Made by a program: the position numbers and the translations under genes. The notes beneath the pieces are model-generated. The model saw only the letters and a program-made list of their open reading frames with translations, did no database searches and was not told where the DNA came from. Below, piece after piece: positions 7,713-15,657 of a stretch of 40,800 bases of DNA. Source of the DNA: Burkholderia sp. Bp8963 (lineage in GTDB: Bacteria; Pseudomonadota; Gammaproteobacteria; Burkholderiales; Burkholderiaceae); the NCBI RefSeq assembly GCF_003854275.1, contig NZ_QTQP01000057.1, positions 1-40,800 of the forward strand, given 5' to 3'. Numbering within the stretch: position 1 is the first letter of the stretch; each line of letters starts with the position of its first letter.

Positions 7713-8936
7713 ATGAACGGCGTGTGGTGCGGCGCACAGCGAATTTTGTGTGTGCGGCTCGACAGTATCGGCAACGTGCTGATGACGACGCCTGCCATGC
7801 GCGCGCTGAAGGAAAGCGGCGAAGGACGTCACCTGACGCTGCTGACGTCGAACGCAGCGGCGCCGCTCGCCGGGCACCTGCCGATGATCGATGACGTGTG
7901 GACGTACGACGCGCCGTGGATCAAGTATGCGTGCACGAAATCCAATCCGGTGAGCGATCTCGACATGGTTACCCGGCTGCTGACTGCCCAGTTCGACGCG
8001 GCGGCCATCTTTACTGCTTGCAGTCAGAGCGCGCTGCCCGCCGCGCTGATGTGCTGGTTCGCGGGGATTCGCCTCCGGCTTGCTTATTGCCGCGAGAGTC
8101 CGTACCAGCTGCTGACGGATCACGTCGTCGAAAGCGAACCGCATCGCCCAGTGCAACACGAGGTGGTGCGCCACCTGGCACTGGTTCGCGCGGTCGGCGC
8201 GACCACCACCGACTGGCGGATGACGTTCGATCCCGGCTACGCTGCACGTCGCGCGATTCGTGTGTGGCTGCGCGCGGCGCTGCAGCGCATGGAGGGTGCA
8301 ATACGGCCGCTCGGCGGACTTGGACGCTGGCTGGTCGTCCATCCCGGTGCGTGCATGCCGTCACGGCGCTGGCCGGCGGAGCGCTTCGGCGACACGGTGG
8401 CTCGGCTTGCGCCGCTGTTCGACGGTATCGCGGTCACGGGCAGCGGCGCCGAACGCGACCTCGTCGCGAACGTCTGCGCGCGCGCCGGCGGGCGGGTGTT
8501 CGCGCTTGCCGGTGCGCTGTCGATCGGCGAGCTAGGCGCGCTGATCGAGGCGGCCGACCTGCTGATCTCGAACAACAGCGTGCCGGTGCATCTCGCCGCC
8601 GCGCTCGGCACGCCCGTCGTGGATCTGTGCGCCATGACCCATTCACGGCACACGCCATGGCACGTGGCGAGCCGTGAGCTGAACGTCGACGTGCCATGCC
8701 GCAATTGCTGTCGCGGTGTGTGCGACCAACCCGGCCATCCGCGCCTGCTCGGCGTTGGCGTCGACGACGTAGTCCGCGCGGCGCATAGCCTGTTGCGCGC
8801 GACCGCCCGACGCGCGGACCGCTTGCAGGGTGTGGCGAATGCGTGCCCGACAGGTGTGGACGGGCCCACGGAGGAACTGACATCGGCGACAGTATCCAAT
8901 GTGATTCCTTTCGCATCCGTCATCACGAGGAGGTGA
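7713..8936 (+). CDS. Glycosyltransferase family 9 (heptosyltransferase-like), first copy
   Basis: 407-aa GT9 protein. N-terminal Rossmann motif RILCVRLDSIGNVLMTTPA, central VVHPGACMPSRRWPAERFGD and C-terminal ISNNSVPVHLAAALGTPVV mark the two-domain GT-B fold of ADP-heptose transferases. In the nucleotide-sugar loop the usual NDTG is NNSV, an unusual change. Cysteines cluster near residue 330 (CRNCCRGVC). The ATG at 7713 follows an excellent GAGGAGG; the frame is open further upstream to 7512 but without family similarity. It heads an operon with the 76-aa ORF and the second GT9 gene. The likely role is adding a sugar to lipopolysaccharide or another glycan. No acceptor can be named. Confidence 0.85.
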   Translation: MNGVWCGAQRILCVRLDSIGNVLMTTPAMRALKESGEGRHLTLLTSNAAAPLAGHLPMIDDVWTYDAPWIKYACTKSNPVSDLDMVTRLLTAQFDAAAIFTACSQSALPAALMCWFAGIRLRLAYCRESPYQLLTDHVVESEPHRPVQHEVVRHLALVRAVGATTTDWRMTFDPGYAARRAIRVWLRAALQRMEGAIRPLGGLGRWLVVHPGACMPSRRWPAERFGDTVARLAPLFDGIAVTGSGAERDLVANVCARAGGRVFALAGALSIGELGALIEAADLLISNNSVPVHLAAALGTPVVDLCAMTHSRHTPWHVASRELNVDVPCRNCCRGVCDQPGHPRLLGVGVDDVVRAAHSLLRATARRADRLQGVANACPTGVDGPTEELTSATVSNVIPFASVITRR

Positions 8937-8939
8937 CCC

Positions 8940-9170
8940 ATGGCCCGAACCGGCACGGTTGCGTCACTCGACACGCTCGGCGTCAATGCCGTCTTCCACG
9001 GCAGCGCGGCATCGGCGGCCGCGCACGTGTTCCATTGGCACGGCTTGCGCGGCACCCGGCTCGCGCCGTCACATGTCGCCGAGATCATCATCACGTCGAC
9101 CGCGATCCCGCCCGTTTCGCTGTGCTGGCATGTGCGCGGTACGACGCATTTCAGGGCGACCTTGCTATGA
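8940..9170 (+). CDS. Hypothetical 76-aa protein between the GT9 genes
   Basis: Not recognised. The ATG at 8940 is preceded by AGGAGGTG, which overlaps the stop of the first GT9 gene, and its own TGA (9168-9170) overlaps the ATG of the second GT9 gene (ATGA). This arrangement makes it almost surely translated. The protein (MARTGTVASLDTLGV...) has many His and Thr residues, including VFHWHGL, and no signal peptide or membrane helix. It may be a small accessory factor for the glycosyltransferases or simply a coupling ORF. Confidence 0.65.
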   Translation: MARTGTVASLDTLGVNAVFHGSAASAAAHVFHWHGLRGTRLAPSHVAEIIITSTAIPPVSLCWHVRGTTHFRATLL

Positions 9171-10255
9171 CGCACGAATTTTCCCAATCGTCTTCGGATA
9201 TGCCCGGTCGACCGCGCATCGCGGTGTTCCGGGCGCTGCAGCTCGGCGACATGCTGTGCGCGGTGCCGGCGCTGCGCGCGTTGCGGCGCGGCGAGCCCAG
9301 CGCCCGCATCACACTGATTGGCTTGCCGTGGGCGCGCGAATTTTCATCCCGGTTCGCCGACTACGTGAACGATTTCATTGCATTTCCCGGTGCGCCTGGG
9401 CTCGCCGAGCAAGCCGGGGATGATGCAGGGCAATACGATGTGTTTCGTGCGACATGCCAGGCGCGCGGTTTCGATCTCGCGATCCAGCTTCACGACAACG
9501 GCGAGCTGACTAATGCGGTGGTCGCATCGCTCGGCGCGGCCCGCACCGCGGGATTCGTTCCGGCGAACGGCCATGGCACGGCGCTCGACCATGCGATTCC
9601 GTGGCCAGACCGTGAGCCTGAAGTTGCGCGGTATCTCCAGTTGATGCGCAGTCTCGGCTACGATGACTGGGGCGATTACCTCGAATTTCCGCTCGGCGGC
9701 CTCGACTTTGCAATCTGGCAGGTGCTCTGCGAGAAACATGGTCTGCAGCCAAGCCGTTATGCCGTCGTACATCCCGGTGCGATGATGCAGTCGCGGCGCT
9801 GGCCGGTCGATCGCTTCGCGGGCGTCGCGCGCTGGCTCGAGGATCGCGGCCTGCGGATCGTGCTGACCGGAACACGTGCGGACGCGGAACTCGCACTAGC
9901 CTTTCGAGAGAGCCTCGGAAGGCCGTTCGTCGACCTGTGCGGCGGGACACCGCTCGGCGCGCTCGCGGCATTGATCGGCCGCGCGCGGTTGCTTCTGTGC
10001 AACGACACGGGCGTGGCGCACATCGCCGCGGCGCTCGGTACGCCGAGCATCGTCGTCGCATGCGGCAGCGACGTCGCGCGCCGGGCACCTCTCGATGGCG
10101 GGCGACATCGCGTGCTCGCGATCTATCCGGCCTGCCGCCCATGCATGTTCGACACCTGCCCATATGAGCACGTGTGCGCGACCGCGATTGGCGTGGACGA
10201 TGTGATCGGCTTTGCAGACGAGCTGCTCGGGGAGGGGAGACGCCATGCCCGGTAA
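9167..10255 (+). CDS. Glycosyltransferase family 9 (heptosyltransferase-like), second copy
   Basis: 362-aa GT9 protein with the complete family set: RIAVFRALQLGDMLCAVPALRAL, VVHPGAMMQSRRWPVDRFAGV and LLLCNDTGVAHIAAALGTPSIVV, here with the standard NDTG. A cysteine-rich CRPCMFDTCPYEHVC lies near the C-terminus. The ATG at 9167 overlaps the stop of the 76-aa ORF; a longer frame from 8843 exists but runs antiparallel to operon logic and lacks a ribosome site. It is paralogous to the first GT9 gene, so the pair may add two successive sugars. Confidence 0.87.
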   Translation: MTHEFSQSSSDMPGRPRIAVFRALQLGDMLCAVPALRALRRGEPSARITLIGLPWAREFSSRFADYVNDFIAFPGAPGLAEQAGDDAGQYDVFRATCQARGFDLAIQLHDNGELTNAVVASLGAARTAGFVPANGHGTALDHAIPWPDREPEVARYLQLMRSLGYDDWGDYLEFPLGGLDFAIWQVLCEKHGLQPSRYAVVHPGAMMQSRRWPVDRFAGVARWLEDRGLRIVLTGTRADAELALAFRESLGRPFVDLCGGTPLGALAALIGRARLLLCNDTGVAHIAAALGTPSIVVACGSDVARRAPLDGGRHRVLAIYPACRPCMFDTCPYEHVCATAIGVDDVIGFADELLGEGRRHAR

Positions 10256-10364
10256 GCGTTTGCGTGATTTGACCGACCCGCGTGATCGAGCATGGCGCGC
10301 TGATTCCGGAGCGCGAATATGGCACGCCAGCCTCGGTGTCGAAGTGCCCGGCCCGCCGATATGA
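10245..10364 (+). CDS. Possible 39-aa ORF at the end of the GT9 operon
   Basis: An ATG at 10245 overlaps the end of the second GT9 gene and is preceded by GGGGAGGGGAGA, a strong ribosome binding site. The frame gives 39 residues (MPGKRLRDLTDPRDRAW...) and ends with another ATGA overlap. No family is recognised. It could be a real micro-protein or a decayed gene start. Confidence 0.3.
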   Translation: MPGKRLRDLTDPRDRAWRADSGARIWHASLGVEVPGPPI

Positions 10365-10527
10365 GCGCCGGGACCGCGACGGCATCATGCAAGCGAGGCG
10401 CGGGGTGGCCGCTCACACGCAATCGCGTACGGGACACGACACGCGAATTGCAAAGAACACCCTTTGCGCACGGCACCGCGCAAAACGGGCGTCATGTTGA
10501 CGCCCGCAATACCACAGTCGACGCATG

Positions 10528-11019
10528 TCAGCGTCGCTCCTCTCCGCTTTCCGGGTGGTTGGGCGACGCCGCATGAGGTGGCTCGTCGAGGTCGAGTTGG
10601 TCGCTCTCGCGCCAGTAGGGCGCACTGCCATAGGACTCGTGCATCGGGCCGGCCCATTTCGGATCGGCCGTCGCCGGCCAGTGGTCCTTGTCGAATCCCG
10701 GCGCGTTGCGGATTTGCTCGGACGACTCCGACAGCAGCAAGCACTTGCGTTCGGCGTCGAGCGTGAACGCGCTCCAAGGAATCGCGACCAGCTTGTCGCC
10801 GATGCCGAGCATGCCACCGCTCGACAGCACCGCGTAGGCGATTCGCCCCGATATGACGTCGAGCATGATCTCCTTAATCTTGCCGACGTCGTCACCGTCG
10901 ATCGAGAGGACCTTGTCGCCTTCCAGCGTGCTCGCGGCCATCACGTCGGGGCCTGGGCCGCGTGCCGTTTCGAATCCCTTGCGGATGATGCGGGTCAGGC
11001 CTTGGGCGGGGATATTCAT
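10528..11019 (-). CDS. PRC-barrel domain protein
   Basis: 163-aa cytoplasmic protein. Residues about 28-90 (ASTLEGDKVLSIDGDDVGKI, then EIMLDVISGRIAYAVLSSGG and LVAIPWSAF) match the PRC-barrel fold of photoreaction-centre H subunits and RimM. The C-terminal 60 residues are polar and acidic with tryptophans (HWPATADPKW, YWRESDQLDL), as in stress-related PRC proteins of Burkholderia. The ATG has AGGAGA eight bases upstream. The partner is unknown. The gene converges on the GT9 operon and diverges from the hypothetical genes that follow. Confidence 0.85.
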   Translation of the reverse strand: MNIPAQGLTRIIRKGFETARGPGPDVMAASTLEGDKVLSIDGDDVGKIKEIMLDVISGRIAYAVLSSGGMLGIGDKLVAIPWSAFTLDAERKCLLLSESSEQIRNAPGFDKDHWPATADPKWAGPMHESYGSAPYWRESDQLDLDEPPHAASPNHPESGEERR

Positions 11020-11361
11020 CGTCGTTCTCCTGGCTGGCGCGAACGTAGACCGTACCGGGCCGATATGTCGCGCGGGTGTCTGTCAAGCCGGCGGGTCGCT
11101 GGCTGGAAATCGAGATGCGGCACGGAACGATGCGTATGTGCGTCGTCCTTGTTCTTGAGCAGCAGCAACCACGGCTCGCAACGTGTGCGCAACACGCGTA
11201 CCCATGCTGTGACGGGTACAGCGTTTGCGACATCGCATGTGCCCCGTCACGACGCGGCGCCGACGTGGCGGCTGGCGCAGGACGCATCGCAATGAACCAG
11301 CGGCCTGCGAATCAAGCCCAACGGGCCGCGCGCAACGGCGGCGCCGGCGACAGGAGGGGGC
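11020..11361. other. Divergent intergenic region
   Basis: About 340 bases between the PRC-barrel gene and a rightward gene. No ORF with a plausible start or family was seen. It should hold the two divergent promoters, but no clear -35/-10 pair stands out. Confidence 0.4.
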
Positions 11362-11667
11362 ATGACGTTGCCGAAGCAGACGCATCAGACGCATTACGAG
11401 GTCAACGTATGCGGCGGCGGATTCGATACGGTCAGGGATCGGTTTCGGATCTGGAAGCAGGAGCCGCTCGTCTCGCGACCCGGCAGGCTGATGTTCGAGG
11501 GCAAGTCGGACGTGCGGCCGCTCGGCACCGGCGATTTTGACGGCACCGAGGCCGCTCGTCGTGCGCTACAGCGGGCGAGCCGGCCGCAGGACAATTTCGC
11601 GCTTGCCGCACATGCGTGCGAAGACGGTCGCGAACTCTGGATCGTGCTGGCGGCGTACGACGTATGA
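11362..11667 (+). CDS. Hypothetical protein, 101 aa
   Basis: Unrecognised small soluble protein (MTLPKQTHQTHYEVNVCGGG...). The start is well supported by AGGAGGGGGC just before the ATG. The sequence looks like a compact alpha/beta domain: RLMFEGKSDVRPLGTGDFDG, then a helix (TEAARRALQRA) and a final strand (ELWIVLAAYDV). There are no membrane segments. A gap of 160 bases precedes the next pair of coupled genes. Confidence 0.6.
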   Translation: MTLPKQTHQTHYEVNVCGGGFDTVRDRFRIWKQEPLVSRPGRLMFEGKSDVRPLGTGDFDGTEAARRALQRASRPQDNFALAAHACEDGRELWIVLAAYDV

Positions 11668-11829
11668 CCATGTTGCGACGATTGGAAAATTTACACCAGT
11701 CGATGTAGCTATTTCGACGGCGGGCTGTGTGGAACCACGGGCGCGCGGCCCCACAGCCGTGTGCGGTGAACGGCGCCAGGTGGCACGCCGATTGCGGACC
11801 AATGGTCATTCCATCATGAGGACCGATCC

Positions 11830-12063
11830 ATGGAACCTGCACCCTGGACGTCGCTGCATCCGCCCGATCCGCCGATGCCCGACGTCGAACCGGACCCCGC
11901 TTCGCCCAACGAGGACGACGAGTTGCCGCCCGAGATGCCGGAGCCGTATCTGCATCCGGTGGGGGATCCCCCTGAACATCGGCCGCCCAAACACGAACCG
12001 CCGGTGTACGCGTTGCCTGCACCGAGTGCCGGCGTACCCGCCGGAAGCGGAGGTGTGCGATGA
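11830..12063 (+). CDS. Proline-rich 77-aa protein coupled to the next gene
   Basis: MEPAPWTSLHPPDPPMPDVE and what follows is about one quarter proline with many acidic residues (PNEDDELPPEMPEP), so it is probably unstructured. No clear ribosome site is seen, but its TGA overlaps the ATG of the 103-aa gene (ATGA), which supports translation. No family is recognised. Confidence 0.5.
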   Translation: MEPAPWTSLHPPDPPMPDVEPDPASPNEDDELPPEMPEPYLHPVGDPPEHRPPKHEPPVYALPAPSAGVPAGSGGVR

Positions 12064-12371
12064 GCATCCATGTCATACCCGGGATCAAGCGCGAGATTGC
12101 CGAAACGCTCGGCCGCTACTTCGAAGCGCGCGACATGTTGTTCCATATCGAGGAGCGGCCGTCCAACGTGCTGCACGTCGGGTTTCAGGTCAACGGGCAT
12201 ACGGCCGCTGTGACCGTGACGTTCGATGAGGACGCGTTCGCCGCATTCGAGCAGTGGGACATCGACCAGCAACGCGTCGCGCTGACACACGTCGCGGAGG
12301 AATTCGACGAGATGATGGCGCAACGCAGCCCGACCGCGTATGCGGGGGATCTTCACATCAACCGGTTCTGA
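12060..12371 (+). CDS. Hypothetical protein, 103 aa
   Basis: Unrecognised soluble protein (MSIHVIPGIKREIAETLGRY...) with a regular pattern: helix, strand (NVLHVGFQVNGHTAAVTVTF), then helices (AAFEQWDIDQQRVALTHVAE and EEFDEMMAQRS). Codon use matches the region. The start overlaps the stop of the proline-rich ORF by four bases, so it is translationally coupled to it. The lipoprotein gene follows 45 bases later and may be co-transcribed. Confidence 0.65.
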   Translation: MSIHVIPGIKREIAETLGRYFEARDMLFHIEERPSNVLHVGFQVNGHTAAVTVTFDEDAFAAFEQWDIDQQRVALTHVAEEFDEMMAQRSPTAYAGDLHINRF

Positions 12372-12415
12372 GCGCGGCACGCGCATGGCCGGTTCTCATT
12401 TTGCGGAGGACTTCG

Positions 12416-12670
12416 ATGATTCCGAATCCGATACGCTGCATCGCAGCCTGTGCGGTTGCCGCCGCGTGCAGCCTGACGGCGTGCTCGCAGACGGGGCCTT
12501 ATGGCTCGCGACCCGGCTCTGACCCGCAGCAAAGCGGCGCAGTGCCGCCATCCACGACGCAGGACGCGAACAGCCGTTACGACACGCGTTCGCCGGGGGG
12601 CGGAATGGTCCCCGGGCCGTCGACGGGCGACGACCATAGCCCGGGCGCGCAGCCGCCACCGTTGTATTGA
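12416..12670 (+). CDS. Small lipoprotein, 84 aa
   Basis: The N-terminus MIPNPIRCIAACAVAAACSL followed by TAC-S gives a lipoprotein signal with lipobox LTAC and acylated Cys23. The mature 62 residues are Gly/Pro/Ser-rich and low in complexity (DQ-free end GAQPPPLY), suggesting a disordered periplasmic tail. The ATG is placed by GGAGGA at 12405-12410; frames open further upstream lack a signal peptide. Family unknown; such short proline-rich lipoproteins are common in Burkholderia. Confidence 0.7.
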   Translation: MIPNPIRCIAACAVAAACSLTACSQTGPYGSRPGSDPQQSGAVPPSTTQDANSRYDTRSPGGGMVPGPSTGDDHSPGAQPPPLY

Positions 12671-12719
12671 CGCATACCGTGCAAAACGGCACGCGCGTCG
12701 CGTGAGATGGCCGCGCCGG

Positions 12720-12882
12720 CAAGTTCCCCGACATCGAGCGCCTCGACCCTCGCAGCCACAGGCAAATCCGCGAGCGACACGTCGTGGCGCAACTGGCGCT
12801 CGGACGCGTGGCCAGCCTCAGTCTGAGCCGCCAGTTCCAGAACGATGTGCTGATCGGGCTTCAGTATCGAGTCAGAAGCTAG
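12720..12882 (+). pseudogene. Unidentified C-terminal gene remnant
   Basis: The plus-strand frame KFPDIERLDPRSHRQIRERH, continuing to NDVLIGLQYRVRS and a TAG at 12880-12882, has coding-like composition but no start. Its stop overlaps the stop of another remnant on the minus strand (ILDATLWQTGLEQDG..., TAG at 12881-12879). I cannot identify either piece; they look like the ends of two converging genes left after deletions. Confidence 0.25.
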
Positions 12883-12938
12883 CCGCCGGGCAGCGGCCCG
12901 TCTTGCTCGAGCCCGGTCTGCCAGAGCGTGGCGTCGAG

Positions 12939-13224
12939 AATGCTCGGTGACGACACCGCCATACAGGAACGGCACGATCGCGAGTCCCGATCCGAACACG
13001 AACGCACCCGCTTTCATGAAGAACGTGCCGATCTGAACGAGTTGCGGCAGATCGATGCCGCTCAGCAGGCCGCTTGCCGCCGGCAGGTTGGCGCCGGCGA
13101 TTGCATTCAACCCGCTCTTGTGCAGCCATTTGGGTGGGGCGCGCCAGAACCGCATGCGAGCCGTCGCGTTCAGGCCGAGTATCGCGCGGGCCTGCGCCGG
13201 CGGCGAATCGCAACCGGCGGCCAC
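12939..13224 (-). pseudogene. chrA: Chromate transporter (ChrA) fragment
   Basis: The minus strand encodes FFMKAGAFVFGSGLAIVPFL followed by YGGVVTEH, the hallmark of the second half of CHR-family chromate transporters. About 95 residues survive, from roughly AQARAILGL to VVTEH. Both the N-terminal half and the final membrane segments are missing, and after VVTEH the frame continues into unrelated sequence. It cannot be a working transporter. The break lies next to the TacAT module, which suggests that a gain or rearrangement there removed the rest. Confidence 0.7.
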
Positions 13225-13282
13225 GCCGGTTTTGAGCTTGCGGTAATGGCACGAGTGAAAATTGATTTGAAGGCTGGATCAA

Positions 13283-13328
13283 CCGGCAATTTTCCGTACG
13301 CCTTGACCGGGCCGGCAATTTTCCGTAC
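13283..13328 (+). promoter_or_regulatory. Direct-repeat operator candidate of tacAT
   Basis: The 17-bp sequence CCGGCAATTTTCCGTAC occurs twice, at 13283-13299 and 13312-13328, spaced 29 bases start to start. TTGACC at 13305-13310 lies between the repeats, so the second repeat would cover the -35 to -10 spacer of a promoter for the antitoxin gene. RHH antitoxins commonly autorepress through such repeats; binding is inferred. Confidence 0.55.
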
Positions 13329-13347
13329 CGTGGCTGCCAGGAGGTAA

Positions 13348-13623
13348 ATGGCTATGGCCACGACGAGATTCGAAGCCCGCATTGACGCAGACGTGCATGC
13401 AGCGATCCGCCGAGCCGCCGAGCTCCAGGGGCGCACGATGTCGGATTTTGTCGTCTCGGCTGCCCGCGAAGCTGCGCAACGCGCGATCGCCGAGGCCGAG
13501 ATGATTCGCCTGTCGCTGGCGGATTCGCAGCGCTTTGCCGACGTGATTTTGTCGCCACCTGAGCCAGTCGACGCGCTGAAGCGCGCGATCACCCGTCACG
13601 ATCAACTGCTGCGTAACGAATGA
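13348..13623 (+). CDS. tacA: TacA-type antitoxin (DUF1778, ribbon-helix-helix)
   Basis: 91-aa protein. The N-terminal RHH domain is clear: strand TTRFEARIDADVHAAIRRAA, helix-turn-helix LQGRTMSDFVVSAAREAAQ. The C-terminal tail (SLADSQRFADVILSPPEPVD) fits the toxin-binding segment of DUF1778 proteins. Known members neutralise a GNAT toxin and autorepress the operon. AGGAGG precedes the ATG; a second in-frame ATG lies two codons later. The TGA overlaps the toxin ATG by four bases. Two direct repeats upstream are the likely operator. Confidence 0.88.
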   Translation: MAMATTRFEARIDADVHAAIRRAAELQGRTMSDFVVSAAREAAQRAIAEAEMIRLSLADSQRFADVILSPPEPVDALKRAITRHDQLLRNE

Positions 13624-14108
13624 GCGCCGATCAGCTGCTTGTTGGCGCCGTCGGATCCACTCATGACCGGTGCCGTTTCGAGTGCGGATCGGCCGCGCTT
13701 GATCGTTACCTCCGAGAGCAGGTTACCCAGGATGTGCGGCGACGCGTCGCGGCGTGTTTTGTCATGCTCGATGGCGACTTTGTCGTCGGCTATTACACGC
13801 TGTCCGCAGCCAGCGTCGCGCTTGCGGAGCTGCCGCATGCCGTGGCGCGCAAGCTGCCCCGATATCCGTCGATCCCGGCAGTCCGGATGGGGCGGCTGGC
13901 CATCGATATGAAATACCGGGGCAGGGGGCTGGGTGCGGCGCTGCTCGTCAACGCGCTGCAGCGCGCCGCGAAGCCGGAGATTCCCGCGGTGGCCTTGACG
14001 GTCGACGCGAAGGACGATACGGCCGTGGAGTTCTACCGGCACTTCGGCTTCATGCAGCTGACGAACAATCCGTTGGCGCTATTCCTGCCTTTGGCAACAG
14101 TCAAGTAG
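13620..14108 (+). CDS. tacT: TacT-type GNAT toxin
   Basis: 162-aa GNAT acetyltransferase. Known TacT toxins acetylate the amino acid on charged tRNA and stop translation. The acetyl-CoA loop is RGRGLG (100-105), the beta4 strand is VRMGRLAID (88-96), and the conserved FYRHFGF (138-144) carries the catalytic-type Tyr139. Cys18, Cys22 and the FECGSAALDRYL segment match the family N-terminus. Length is normal and no defect is visible, so the module should be active. The start overlaps the antitoxin stop. Confidence 0.88.
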   Translation: MSADQLLVGAVGSTHDRCRFECGSAALDRYLREQVTQDVRRRVAACFVMLDGDFVVGYYTLSAASVALAELPHAVARKLPRYPSIPAVRMGRLAIDMKYRGRGLGAALLVNALQRAAKPEIPAVALTVDAKDDTAVEFYRHFGFMQLTNNPLALFLPLATVK

Positions 14109-14139
14109 GGCGTGTAGGCCTCGATCGGAGGAAGGATGA

Positions 14140-14718
14140 ATGTCTGAAGAATATGAAGTGCATGGCCCTCACGACGATGCGGTGGAACATCACGGAGCCC
14201 ACGGCGGAGATCAAGGTACGTCGCGCATAGCGGTGCTAACGGCCGTGCTTGCCTGCTTCGGCGCGATTTCTGCCTATCAGAGCGGTGCGGACGAGAGTCT
14301 GGCGCTGCTGTTCAAGAACGAGGCCGCGATCCGGAAAACCGAGGCCGCCAACCAGTGGGCCTACTATCAGGCGAAGGGCAGCAAGCAGAACCTCGCCGAA
14401 CTCGGCGCGGCGTTGAGCCCGGACACGTCGCCGCAGCGGAAGCGGTTCGAGGCGGACGCCGCGCGATACCGCGCCGACAAGGAACCGATCCGCGCACGTG
14501 CCGAGGCGCTCGAAAAGGAAGTCGAAAAGAACAACGCGGCGAGCGAGGAGCGGATGCATCGACACCATCGATGGTCGCAGGCGACGACCGTCATCCAGAT
14601 CTCGATCGCGCTTGCGGCGATCACGATTCTCACGCGGCGCTCCTGGATGCAGGGGCTGTCGATTGGCGTCGCCGCGATCGGCATCGTGTTGGCGGGGTTG
14701 GCGTTCTTTGGGGTTTGA
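14140..14718 (+). CDS. DUF4337 membrane protein
   Basis: 192 aa. A His/Asp-rich N-terminal tail (HGPHDDAVEHHGAHGGDQ) precedes a first membrane segment (about 29-47, IAVLTAVLACFGAISAYQSG). A charged central helix (ALEKEVEKNNAASEERMHRH) probably forms a coiled coil, and two more membrane segments end the protein (TTVIQISIALAAITIL and IGVAAIGIVLAGLAFFGV). The layout and the ANQWAYYQAKGSKQ segment match DUF4337. Function is unknown for the family. The start has GGAGGAAGGATGA upstream; the toxin gene ends 31 bases before. Confidence 0.8.
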   Translation: MSEEYEVHGPHDDAVEHHGAHGGDQGTSRIAVLTAVLACFGAISAYQSGADESLALLFKNEAAIRKTEAANQWAYYQAKGSKQNLAELGAALSPDTSPQRKRFEADAARYRADKEPIRARAEALEKEVEKNNAASEERMHRHHRWSQATTVIQISIALAAITILTRRSWMQGLSIGVAAIGIVLAGLAFFGV

Positions 14719-14843
14719 TTGACGGCGAAGCCGTCGCAGTCCACTCGTATCGCGCCAGTTTATGCGCGAGGTCACACGTGTAGAGCAGGGATACGAGTCG
14801 CCGATCGGACGCGGCTGCGGCTGCCGTCCGGGTATAAACCGTA

Positions 14844-14860
14844 TATACTGTTTATACTGT
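14844..14860 (+). promoter_or_regulatory. Tandem TATACTGT repeats before the lysine-rich gene
   Basis: TATACTGT occurs at 14844-14851 and 14853-14860 in an AT-rich stretch 20 bases before the start codon. It is both the likely -10 region and a candidate binding site for the gene's own RHH-like product. Confidence 0.4.
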
Positions 14861-14879
14861 TATTAACCCGGAGAAACTC

Positions 14880-15431
14880 ATGAATACACAAACCGCAACC
14901 CCGCCGACAACAGAAGCCTTTCCCTTTCCGAAAAGCACCAGCAGCGCCGCCGATCCAGTTCAAGAGCCGGCAGCTCAAAACGACACGCCAGAACCCGCTG
15001 CTGTTGAGGTCAAGCCCACCAAGACCACCAAGCCCACCAAGACCAAAGCTGTAAAGAAGGCGCCGAAAGCGCCGGCAGCTCAAAGCGATTCGCCAGAATC
15101 GGCAGCCGTTGCGGCAACCGTTGAGGTCAAGCCCGCCAAGACCAAAGCAGTAAAGAAAGCACCGAAAGCGCCGGCAGAATCGACGGCGGAGACCAAGGCG
15201 AAGCGGCCGAAAAAGCCGAAAGTCGTGCGAGACAGCTTCACGATGCCGAAACAGGACTACGAGAAGATCGCCGTCTTGAAGCAGAAGTGCCTTGAAGCTG
15301 GCGTTGCGGTGAAGAAGAGCGAGATCTTGCGCGCGGGTCTGATCATGCTCGAAGCGGCGGCTACCAAGCGCTTGCTCGCTGCTGTCGAAGCGGTCGAGAC
15401 GGTGAAAACCGGTCGGCCCGCCAAGTCGTAA
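14880..15431 (+). CDS. Lysine/alanine/proline-rich protein with RHH-like C-terminal part
   Basis: 183 aa. Residues 1-115 are low-complexity, with a duplicated segment TKAVKKAPKAPA (55-66 and 88-99), like histone H1-type tails. Residues 117-160 read VRDSFTMPKQDYEKIAVLKQ, then KKSEILRAGLIMLEAA: a strand and two helices arranged as in ribbon-helix-helix proteins. Together these suggest a nucleoid-associated or partition-like DNA-binding protein. The start has CGGAG eight bases upstream, and short direct repeats precede it. No family name is certain. Confidence 0.65.
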   Translation: MNTQTATPPTTEAFPFPKSTSSAADPVQEPAAQNDTPEPAAVEVKPTKTTKPTKTKAVKKAPKAPAAQSDSPESAAVAATVEVKPAKTKAVKKAPKAPAESTAETKAKRPKKPKVVRDSFTMPKQDYEKIAVLKQKCLEAGVAVKKSEILRAGLIMLEAAATKRLLAAVEAVETVKTGRPAKS

Positions 15432-15657
15432 AGGGTTACGGCTCGAGCCGCATGGCCGCGCGTCGCCGTCGCGAGTTCAAACGGCAATGTTGTTCCCCAA
15501 CTGAGCAGCGCCCGCGGCGGATCCTGCAACTGCCGCGGTAAATGATTGAGGAGACCGGTCATTTCCGACTTCGATCCTCTCATGCATAAGCTCGACTGGC
15601 AGCCTGCGGAAGAATGGGTGCCGTACTCTCACGCCACCGTTTTTCGTTCTTTACGTC

